Shown here piece by piece: positions 56,791 to 63,255 of a stretch of 63,255 nt of DNA (positions are counted from its first letter, which is position 1; every line of letters begins with the position of its first letter). The position numbers were made by a program, and so were the translations under genes. The stretch spans positions 1 through 63,255 of the forward strand of contig NZ_JACJVN010000023.1 in assembly GCF_014212015.1 (NCBI RefSeq), written 5' to 3'. The notes beneath the pieces are model-generated. The model was not told where the DNA came from and did no database searches. It was given only the letters and a program-made list of their open reading frames with translations. This stretch comes from Cohnella lubricantis. GTDB lineage: Bacteria; Bacillota; Bacilli; Paenibacillales; Paenibacillaceae.

Positions 56791-56988
56791 TTGGAACCAC
56801 CCAGACGCTTCTACTGCCTGGCCTGCTCGGAGGTGCTGGAGACCGATCGCGTGCACGCGCTGTTCAAGACAGGATTCTACCGATCGGAGATTCCGTTGGG
56901 CATTTGTTCGGTATGCTCTGGTTTAAATTTTGTTAAAAAAGCCGGATTGGCTGCCATCGACTGGTATAATAGGTCCGATATCCAATAA
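56791..56988 (+). CDS. zinc-ribbon microprotein
   Basis: The protein has 65 residues with a TTG start; AAGGAGGG lies 6 bases upstream. Two Cys pairs, CLAC at about residues 9-12 and CSVC at about 39-42, form a probable zinc ribbon. It is basic in between. It resembles no known family in my memory. It lies after the peptide operon, and the extended -10 promoter for the following transporter overlaps its 3' end. Confidence 0.6.
   Translation: MEPPRRFYCLACSEVLETDRVHALFKTGFYRSEIPLGICSVCSGLNFVKKAGLAAIDWYNRSDIQ
56962..56970 (+). promoter_or_regulatory. extended -10 promoter for the ABC-2 transporter genes
   Basis: TGGTATAAT: a TG dinucleotide one base before TATAAT (56965-56970), with no good -35 box. 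It lies 37 bases before the ATPase ATG. Confidence 0.5.
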
Positions 56989-57007
56989 GGTTACCGGAGG
57001 GGAGCAC

Positions 57008-57937
57008 ATGTCTCAAGCACCAGTCGCGCGACTGCAGGAAGTAACCAAACGCATCGGCAGCCGCACGATTATCGATCGCTTGTCTCTGGAAGTCAATCCG
57101 GGGGAAGTATTCGGATTTCTGGGGCCGAACGGGTCGGGGAAGACGACGACGATTCGCATGATGGTCGGATTGATGGCCATGACATCGGGAGATATCGAGA
57201 TTGGCGGACACAGCGTCCGCAAGGAATATCCGCTGGCCGCGTCGCAGGTTGGCGCCATTGTCGAGAACCCGGAGATGTACAAGTATCTGACCGGGTATCA
57301 GAACCTCGTGCATTTCGCCCGGATGAACCCGGGAGTCGACCGCAAGCGCATCGATGAAGTGGTCGAATTGGTCGGGCTGGAGGGCCGGATTCACGACAAG
57401 GTCAAGAAATATTCGCTCGGCATGCGGCAGCGTCTCGGCGTCGCACAGGCCGTTATGCACCGTCCGAAGCTGCTCATTCTGGACGAGCCTACGAACGGCC
57501 TGGACCCGGCCGGCATCCGCGAGCTGCGCGACTATCTGCGCCAGCTGGCCCAGGCCGAAGGCACATCCGTGTTCGTCTCCAGCCATCTGCTGTCGGAGAT
57601 GGAGCTGATGTGCGACCGCGTGGCGATCATCCAGACCGGCAAGCTGATCGACATCCGCTCCATTCGCGGTGCCGCAGCAAGCGAGCATCAGCAGACGGAA
57701 GCGCGGGAAGTGCTGTTCGAGGTTGACCATACGGATGCGGCGTTAGGCGTTCTGCAAGGGCAAGGCGGCGTCCGCATCGCGGATGGCCAGCTCGCCTTGA
57801 CGGCAGCCCGCGAAGAGATTGCGGAGACGAACCGGCGGCTTGTTCAAGCGGGCATCCGCGTTTACGGCATCCGGACGAAGACGAAGTCTCTCGAAGACCA
57901 ATTCCTCGAAGTAACGGGGGGTGAGTCCGTTGACTAA
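57008..57937 (+). CDS. ABC transporter ATPase (ABC-2 type, BcrA-like)
   Basis: The protein has 309 residues; the ATG follows GGAGGGG. It has Walker A GPNGSGKTT, the signature YSLGMRQRLGVAQAV and Walker B LLILDEPTNGLDP, then a C-terminal regulatory region. It pairs with the permease that overlaps its 3' end. The type includes bacitracin resistance and lipid exporters; substrate unknown. Confidence 0.92.
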   Translation: MSQAPVARLQEVTKRIGSRTIIDRLSLEVNPGEVFGFLGPNGSGKTTTIRMMVGLMAMTSGDIEIGGHSVRKEYPLAASQVGAIVENPEMYKYLTGYQNLVHFARMNPGVDRKRIDEVVELVGLEGRIHDKVKKYSLGMRQRLGVAQAVMHRPKLLILDEPTNGLDPAGIRELRDYLRQLAQAEGTSVFVSSHLLSEMELMCDRVAIIQTGKLIDIRSIRGAAASEHQQTEAREVLFEVDHTDAALGVLQGQGGVRIADGQLALTAAREEIAETNRRLVQAGIRVYGIRTKTKSLEDQFLEVTGGESVD

Positions 57938-58736
57938 CTTCTGGAATCTCGTGCAGAACGAGAATATGAAGATCTATCTGCGATTGCGCACGTGGATCAT
58001 GCTCGGCATCATCGTGTTGATTCCCATCTTGCTGACGGTCGGCTTAACGCTTGTGACGGACGATAGCGACGGGAATATGTGGGAACTGATGGGGACAGAG
58101 ACGATCATCGTGTTCTCGCTTATTACGATTTTCACTGTTGTCATCTCAGCTGAGTCGGTAGCGGGCGAATTCTCCGCCGGCACGATCAAGCTGCTGCTTA
58201 TCCGTCCATGGAGCCGCTCGTCGATCTTGGCGTCTAAGTACGTCGCGCTGCTTCTGTTCTCTATTCTGCAATCGATCGTTTGCTTCGCGGTCACTTGGGC
58301 GATCAATGCGCTCGTCTTAGGCTACACGTCCGACCCTGGCGGCATCATTCCGGAGAGTTCTCCGATGGAGGGGCATTCCATCTGGGCATATATGGGCGTG
58401 CACTATCTGTACGAGTGGCTGCAATTGGTCATGGTCGTCTCCTTCGCCTTCATGCTCTCATCCGCCTTCCGCAGCTCCGGGCTCGCCATTGGCTTGTCCA
58501 TCTTCCTGCTGTTCGCGGGCGGCACGATTACGGGATTGCTCACTCTGACCGACAAGGCATGGGTCAAGTACATCCTGTTCGCGAACCTGGACCTGACGTC
58601 ATATTTGGACGGCCGCAGTCCGTTGCCGAATATGGACATGACGCTAGGATTCTCGCTGATCATGCTGGCGGTGTACTTCATCATCTTCAACGCCGTTTCC
58701 TGGACCGTATTCCGCAAACGTGACGTTGCCGCGTAA
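57921..58736 (+). CDS. ABC-2 type permease
   Basis: The protein has 271 residues with a GTG start overlapping the ATPase gene by 17 bases. Six membrane helices, with the SAESVAGEFSAGTIKLLLIRPW motif typical of ABC-2 permeases after helix 2. It forms the transporter with the 57008 ATPase. A GC-rich hairpin follows the stop. Confidence 0.9.
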   Translation: MSPLTNFWNLVQNENMKIYLRLRTWIMLGIIVLIPILLTVGLTLVTDDSDGNMWELMGTETIIVFSLITIFTVVISAESVAGEFSAGTIKLLLIRPWSRSSILASKYVALLLFSILQSIVCFAVTWAINALVLGYTSDPGGIIPESSPMEGHSIWAYMGVHYLYEWLQLVMVVSFAFMLSSAFRSSGLAIGLSIFLLFAGGTITGLLTLTDKAWVKYILFANLDLTSYLDGRSPLPNMDMTLGFSLIMLAVYFIIFNAVSWTVFRKRDVAA

Positions 58737-58776
58737 CACGACTCCCTTCAGCAGTCTCCGCTATGCGCGGAACTTA

Positions 58777-58814
58777 GACGCCCTTCCGGCCGCCGGCCGT
58801 GGAGGGCGTCTTCT
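58777..58814 (+). terminator. terminator-like hairpin after the permease gene
   Basis: Stem GACGCCCTTCC with GGAGGGCGTC around a GGCCGCCGGCC loop region, followed only by TTCTC. The T tract is weak, so it may be inefficient. Confidence 0.5.
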
Positions 58815-58968
58815 CGCGTATCCGCCGCACAACGCTCCCCCGCCGGTGCGCCGCGTATGATGCACCCCTCTTACGTCCAAGCTACTGGAAGTGGAAGCCG
58901 GCCGCCCGTTCGCGAGCGATGTTCGCGGAGCCGCTCGCCGGCCGGCCAGCCGAATGGGGGGCGACAAC

Positions 58969-60408
58969 ATGCTGTGGATCGCTCTAATCTTGCTTATCTT
59001 TGTCTTCCAGGCGGCGACCATCCTGCTCTTGGAGCACCGCCGCCCGGCGCACGCGGTGGCGTGGCTGCTCATACTGTTCGCGGTGCCGATCGTCGGCTTC
59101 GCGCTATATTATTTTCTCGCTCGCGAGTACCGCCGCAGACGGCGGGCGAGGCGGGGCGGGAGCACCGATGCGCGGATCCGCTCGGAGCTGCTCCGGCGCA
59201 GCCGGCTGATCGAGGGGCCGGATACTATGGGCAATCCCGAGTTTGCGGAGCAGGAGAAGCTGTTCCGGCTGCTGCGCAAATCGGGGGCGGCTCCGGTCAC
59301 GGGCTGCAACCGCACGAAGGTGCTGACGAACGCGGATGCCGCGTATGCGGAGATGATGGAAGCCATCCGCGGGGCGCGGCACCATATTCACTTTGCCTCC
59401 TATATTATTCGTGACGATGAGACGGGCCAAGCTTTCAGTGAGGCGCTCATCGCCAAAGCACGCCAAGGCGTGCAGGTGCGCCTTATTTACGACGGAATCG
59501 GCAGCTACAGGCTGCGCAGCTCGTATTATCGGCCATTGCAGGCTGCAGGGGTTCAGGTGGCGTGCTTCTTCCCGCTGCGCCCATCCTTCATGAACAAGCG
59601 AATGAACTATCGGAATCATCGGAAGATCCTCGTGGCAGACGGATTCAAAGGGTTCGTCGGCGGCATCAACGTCGGGGATGAATATCTCGGCAAGCACCCG
59701 CGTCTCGGCTTCTGGCGGGACACCCACCTTCTGATTGAAGGGGACGCCGTATACGGCCTGCAGGAGGTATTCCTCAAAGATTGGGAGCTCGCCACCGGAG
59801 GCAAGCGGCCGTGCTCGCAAGTACTGGACCACTGGCTGCCCGAACACCAATGCACGGGCTGCGAGCGGGTGCAGATCGTCGCCGGCGGTCCGGACCGCAA
59901 AGCGGACACCATTCACGAGACGCTGTTCGCCGCGATCTCGGCCGGCAAGCGGCGAATTTGGCTGACAACGCCATACTTCATTCCGAGCCCGGCCGTGGCG
60001 ATGGCGCTCAGAACCGCCGCACTAGCCGGACTCGACGTGCGCCTTATCATCCCGATGATTCCCGACACCCATTTCGTACATGCCGCGACGCTCTCTTATA
60101 TGGAGGACATGATGAGCGCCGGCGTGCGCGTCTGGCAATACGAACGCGGCTTCATCCATGCCAAGGTGCTCATCGTGGACGACCTGCTCGCCAGCGTCGG
60201 CACCGCCAATCTCGACCTGCGCAGCTTCTTCAGCAACTTCGAGACGAACGCCTTTCTGTTCCATCCGGAGACGATCGCGCGGCTCGAGCAAGACTTCCTA
60301 CAGGACATGGCGTATAGCCGGGAGATGAACCTCACCATCTTCCGCAGCCGTCCGCGCTCCCGCAAGCTAGGCGAATCGCTGGCCCGCATGCTGGCGCCGC
60401 TTCTGTAG
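58969..60408 (+). CDS. cls: cardiolipin synthase
   Basis: The protein has 479 residues; the ATG at 58969 follows GGGGGG. Two N-terminal membrane helices precede the catalytic domains. Both phospholipase-D motifs are intact: NHRKILVADG near residue 220 and IHAKVLIVDD near 399, each with the H-x-K-x4-D pattern, followed by GSxxxD/N-like residues. It joins two phosphatidylglycerol molecules to cardiolipin. It stands alone. Confidence 0.93.
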   Translation: MLWIALILLIFVFQAATILLLEHRRPAHAVAWLLILFAVPIVGFALYYFLAREYRRRRRARRGGSTDARIRSELLRRSRLIEGPDTMGNPEFAEQEKLFRLLRKSGAAPVTGCNRTKVLTNADAAYAEMMEAIRGARHHIHFASYIIRDDETGQAFSEALIAKARQGVQVRLIYDGIGSYRLRSSYYRPLQAAGVQVACFFPLRPSFMNKRMNYRNHRKILVADGFKGFVGGINVGDEYLGKHPRLGFWRDTHLLIEGDAVYGLQEVFLKDWELATGGKRPCSQVLDHWLPEHQCTGCERVQIVAGGPDRKADTIHETLFAAISAGKRRIWLTTPYFIPSPAVAMALRTAALAGLDVRLIIPMIPDTHFVHAATLSYMEDMMSAGVRVWQYERGFIHAKVLIVDDLLASVGTANLDLRSFFSNFETNAFLFHPETIARLEQDFLQDMAYSREMNLTIFRSRPRSRKLGESLARMLAPLL

Positions 60409-60771
60409 GGGGAGCGAAAGCGGGGAATGACGGGTGAAAGAGCTTGGCTTGGGAGGGTGGCAAGCTGATGCGGGGCTGCTTTTAAGTGCTGCCTCTGGCG
60501 GAATAGTTTAGGCGACTGGCGAGAGTGCTGGTGTAAGCGGCAGTTGCGGTTGGTCAGTAAATGGCTAGTGCAACCGGCATTTGAAGTTTGCTGGTGTTGG
60601 AGCAACTGGCGCAAAGAGTGGAATCGTTCTAGGAGGAACGAATGTGTTCGCCTTTTGTCCCTGGATTCCAACCTCGCCAGGGGTTATCTAATCATAGGAA
60701 TCCAGGGACGAACAGCGACCGGAAGAACGATTGCCACTACAAAGCGCCCACTATAGCACCGTTAATCAGAA
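60409..60771. other. 363-bp intergenic region with inverted repeat
   Basis: A perfect 13-bp inverted repeat, GTCCCTGGATTCC (60657-60669) and GGAATCCAGGGAC (60697-60709), encloses 27 bases that can form a smaller AACC/GGTT hairpin. Flanking TGTTC and GAACA extend it. Another hairpin, CGTTC/GAACG, lies at about 60625-60640. No coding sequence is supported. It lies between convergent genes; it has a weak T tract only and may be a terminator or a small repeat element. Confidence 0.6.
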
Positions 60772-61665
60772 TCACAGCCGAGCAATCGTCCCCAGCACGC
60801 CGCGCAGCGGCTGCTTCGGCAGCTGGCTGATCAGCTCGCCCTTCGCACGCAGCCGCTCTTCGATGTTCAGCAGGTTGAAGTCCGTCGGCTTCGGGTCCCG
60901 GCGCACTTCGTCCCAGGAGAGCGGAGTCGACACCGGCGCTCCCGGACGCGCTCGCGTTGTATAAGGCGCAGCCAGCGTACGCCCCGGATAAAACTGCAAA
61001 TAATCCAAATAAATAAGCGTACCGCGATTCTTCTTCAGCCGCTCGACCGTGAACAGCTTCGGGTGCTTGGCGGCCAGATATTCGCTGACGAACTTGCCGA
61101 AGGCGCGCAGCTCGTCGTAGGTCGGGCCCCGTTCGATCGGCATGACGATCTGAACGCCGGTGGCGCCGGACGTCTTCGGCACGGCGGATAGCCCGAGCGA
61201 CGTCAGCAAGTCGCCGACGATCGCGGCCGCCTCCATGATTCGAGGCTCCACTTCGAGCGACGGATCGATGTCGAGAATCCACCGGTCGGGCAGCGGGTCG
61301 CCGATACGCTCGCAGGAGACGTGGTACTCGAGGCTGTACAGGCTGCCCAACCACAGAAGCGTCGGCAGAGAGTCGAGCACGACGTAGTTGATCCCGTTCT
61401 CTTCGGCGGTGCGGACGTAGTCCGGCTTGGGCTGAGGGCAGTTTTTCTGATAGAAGGACGTTCCGCCCTCGATTCCTTCCGGATACCGAATCGTCGTGAG
61501 ATAGCGCCCCTCGCAGTGCGGCAGCATATAAGGCGAGAGCGCCGCCAGCTTCTGCACGTAGTCGAGCTTCGTAATGCCCATATCGGGCCAGAGCAGCTTA
61601 TCGGGATGGGTGATGCGCAGCTCTTCGCTGCCAAGCCGGATGATCGTCTGCGTCGCGGTGACCAT
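60772..61665 (-). CDS. ligD: NHEJ-type DNA polymerase/primase (LigD polymerase domain)
   Basis: The protein has 297 residues, with GAGGAGG upstream of the ATG. It matches the stand-alone archaeo-eukaryotic primase-like polymerase of LigD: HPDKLLWPDMGITKLDYV, WILDIDPS (the metal-binding D-x-D) and SGATGVQIVMPIERG. It fills ends during double-strand break joining, and such genes often occur with ku. No ku gene is in the window. The divergent partner at 61748 is the ligase. Confidence 0.9.
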   Translation of the reverse strand: MVTATQTIIRLGSEELRITHPDKLLWPDMGITKLDYVQKLAALSPYMLPHCEGRYLTTIRYPEGIEGGTSFYQKNCPQPKPDYVRTAEENGINYVVLDSLPTLLWLGSLYSLEYHVSCERIGDPLPDRWILDIDPSLEVEPRIMEAAAIVGDLLTSLGLSAVPKTSGATGVQIVMPIERGPTYDELRAFGKFVSEYLAAKHPKLFTVERLKKNRGTLIYLDYLQFYPGRTLAAPYTTRARPGAPVSTPLSWDEVRRDPKPTDFNLLNIEERLRAKGELISQLPKQPLRGVLGTIARL

Positions 61666-61747
61666 GGGGGTTCCTCCTCGTTAAGATGCCGCATTCCTCT
61701 CTTCATAAGCTTCCCCAATCTTCGGTGGAAAAGGTGGCTAGGCAACC

Positions 61748-62695
61748 GTGAATCTGACACCCCTCGTCCCGTTCGAACCTATTGTGTGCGATCGCGGGCC
61801 GGACGGCGGCAACTGGATCGCGCAGATCAAATGGGACGGCGTCCGGATGCTCGCTTATCACGACGGCAAGGAGACGCGGCTCATCAACCGCAAGCGCAAT
61901 GACCGCACGATGCAGTACCCGGAATTCCAACGGACGCAGGACTACTGCTCGGCGTCCTCCTTCATCCTCGACGGGGAGATGATCGCGTTCGATGCGAACA
62001 AGCCGTCCTTCCATGAGGTGATGCGGCGCGACGGTCTGCGCAGAAGCGGCAGCATCGAGACGGCGGTGCGGACGATTCCGGTCGTTTATATGATTTTCGA
62101 CATTCTGTATCTCGATGGGCAGTGGGTGATGGATCGGCCGCTGACGGACCGACAGCGGCTGCTGGAGCAGGCGGTGCTCCCCGGCTCGCATGCGCAGTTG
62201 ACCGCGAACTTCCCGGACGGAGATGCTCTCTTCGCGGCGATGAAGGAGCGGGGGATGGAGGGCGTCGTCTACAAGGACTTGACCAGCCTCTACACGCCGG
62301 ATGCGAAGGACGGCCGATGGCGCAAGCGCAAAATCACCCGTGACCTCTACGCAGTCGTCGGAGGCGTGACGTACCGGGACGGCACGGTGAACGCGCTGCT
62401 GCTCGGCCTCTATGCACCTTCTGGGCAGCTGCACTACATCGGACACGCCGGTACGGGCAAGCTGTCTCACGCCGAGTGGGGCGAGCTGACCCGGACGGTG
62501 GCGGGGCTGCGTGCTGCGGCGAGCCCGTTCGCGAATGTGCCGTCGCGGAATCGCGACGCGGTGTGGGTGGAGCCTAGGCTGGTGGTCAAGGTGAACTACC
62601 TCGAATGGACGGAAGGAGGCACGATGCGCCAGCCCAGCATTCAGGCGGTGACGGAAGCGGTGGCTTCGGCAGACTGCGGGATGGACCAAGTCTAG
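61748..62695 (+). CDS. ATP-dependent DNA ligase (LigD-type)
   Basis: The protein has 315 residues with a GTG start. The adenylation motif KWDGVR (Lys nucleophile near residue 29), DGEMI, EGVVYKD and KRKITRDLYAVVGG are all in order, followed by an OB-fold domain. It is transcribed divergently from the polymerase gene, 82 bases apart. Together they form a split LigD. Its ribosome site is weak. Confidence 0.9.
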   Translation: MNLTPLVPFEPIVCDRGPDGGNWIAQIKWDGVRMLAYHDGKETRLINRKRNDRTMQYPEFQRTQDYCSASSFILDGEMIAFDANKPSFHEVMRRDGLRRSGSIETAVRTIPVVYMIFDILYLDGQWVMDRPLTDRQRLLEQAVLPGSHAQLTANFPDGDALFAAMKERGMEGVVYKDLTSLYTPDAKDGRWRKRKITRDLYAVVGGVTYRDGTVNALLLGLYAPSGQLHYIGHAGTGKLSHAEWGELTRTVAGLRAAASPFANVPSRNRDAVWVEPRLVVKVNYLEWTEGGTMRQPSIQAVTEAVASADCGMDQV

Positions 62696-62719
62696 AATGG
62701 GCGCCGTCGTTGCCGTTGC

Positions 62720-62747
62720 GATTATCTCAATGCATGTTGAGATAATC
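62720..62747. repeat. perfect 11-bp inverted repeat
   Basis: GATTATCTCAA and TTGAGATAATC, separated by TGCATG. It begins 25 bases after the ligase stop and 97 bases before the small membrane protein gene. No T tract follows, so it may be an operator rather than a terminator. Confidence 0.6.
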
Positions 62748-62843
62748 GGCACGCCGTCATGCGTTAGCTGAAACATGTAGCGGTATTCCGGAATATGCTA
62801 GCAGGGATAAAGCATATTACGATGGCTGGAGGGAACGCCGTTC

Positions 62844-63074
62844 ATGGAATGGCCGTCCGCGTGGTCTTCGCTCGTCTCGTTGTTCCTCGTGTTCTGGATC
62901 GGGTCTGCTTGGTTCGCCGCCATGCATCCGCGCGTCTTCCGCCGCTGCCTGCGTGCGTTCGGCCTGGCCGACCGCTCAGGCGAAGCCGAGCTGCCGCCTG
63001 CGCTCGTGCGCTGGATCGCCCTCGCCTACGCCGCCGCCGGCGTGCTCATGCTGAGGCTTCCGGGTTTGTGGTAG
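62844..63074 (+). CDS. small membrane protein, unknown
   Basis: The protein has 76 residues; TGGAGGG precedes the ATG. Two membrane helices, at about residues 10-28 and 53-72, flank a basic loop with Arg and Asp. No family is recognised. Tandem repeats begin 10 bases after its stop. Confidence 0.6.
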   Translation: MEWPSAWSSLVSLFLVFWIGSAWFAAMHPRVFRRCLRAFGLADRSGEAELPPALVRWIALAYAAAGVLMLRLPGLW

Positions 63075-63083
63075 CGAGGGGCA

Positions 63084-63255
63084 GCTGTAACCGGTCGCAG
63101 CCGGGTTACAGCGCGCCTCCGCACGCGTGCGGCTGCTGTAACCGGTCGCAGCCGGGTTACAGCGCGCCCCCGCGCGCGTGCAGGAGCTGTAACCGGTCGC
63201 AGCCGGGTTACAGCGCGCCCCCGCACGCGTGCGGTAGCTGTAACCGGTCGCAGCC
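63084..63255. repeat. 51-bp tandem repeat array, running off the window end
   Basis: Copies start at 63084, 63135, 63186 and 63237, exactly 51 bp apart. Each has the inverted repeat CTGTAACC-N11-GGTTACAG and, in most copies, a palindrome CCGCACGCGTGCGG. The array continues beyond base 63255. No spacers, so not CRISPR. It is in no supported gene. Confidence 0.85.

Noticed and set aside
63084..63255. CRISPR array or repeat protein gene on the minus strand
   Set aside because: No spacers, and the minus-strand frame with 17-residue repeats has no ribosome site and only reflects the 51-bp period.

Overview
The window reads as chromosomal DNA of a GC-rich Gram-positive of the Paenibacillaceae (Paenibacillus or Cohnella-like). 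This rests on strong Bacillales ribosome binding sites with frequent GTG and TTG starts, a paeninodin-type lasso peptide operon, two RNA elements that look like the Bacillales eps-associated RNA (EAR), a TetR/YhgE pair, and a ligase/polymerase pair of the LigD type. No rRNA, tRNA, transposase, prophage or CRISPR array was seen. The genus is inference.

Layout. 1-7.7 kb is housekeeping: the 3' part of hrpB, a TPR membrane protein, an Ala/Glu-rich acidic protein, an RluA-type pseudouridine synthase, a PilZ protein, and a TetR regulator with a YhgE/Pip membrane protein sharing matched operators. 7.5-8.5 kb holds no convincing gene but two kinds of repeat. gltB fills 8.6-13.2 kb. From 13.4 to 22.1 kb a galU-headed operon encodes a lasso peptide: cyclase, 42-residue precursor, HPr-kinase-like tail kinase, PqqD-like recognition element, transglutaminase-like protease, ABC exporter and two nucleotidyltransferases. 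A beta-helix protein (22.1-24.5 kb) runs the other way.

24.7-46.9 kb is a long exopolysaccharide (EPS) operon: a chain-length determinant, a BY-kinase relative with a damaged P-loop, EAR copy A, a decayed second galU, a lipoprotein adaptor, a secreted protein, seven glycosyltransferase genes, polymerase, flippase, three acyltransferases and an SDR epimerase. After a convergent XRE regulator, a second EPS unit (47.8-52.1 kb) has a PilZ protein, EAR copy B, an initiating sugar-phosphate transferase, manC and ugd. Next (52.1-56.7 kb) comes an unusual peptide system: a 66-residue Gly/Trp/Pro-rich precursor whose tail resembles the mammalian antimicrobial peptide indolicidin, then a hairpin, an HPr-kinase-like protein, a PqqD-like protein, an S26-like peptidase, an ABC exporter and a DUF1854-like protein. 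The rest holds a zinc-ribbon microprotein, an ABC-2 transporter, cardiolipin synthase, a divergent NHEJ-type polymerase/ligase pair, a small membrane protein and 51-bp repeats running off the end.

How it fits together. Four promoters (ahead of galU/lasso, the EPS operon, PilZ/EPS and the Gly/Trp peptide) share one design. A GWTAC-N5-GTAKY inverted repeat sits exactly in the 17-bp spacer of a sigma-A promoter, and a second copy lies nearby. This ties matrix polysaccharide, UDP-glucose supply and two peptide systems into one probable regulon. Both peptide operons place a hairpin between precursor and processing genes, and both EPS units carry a probable antitermination RNA.
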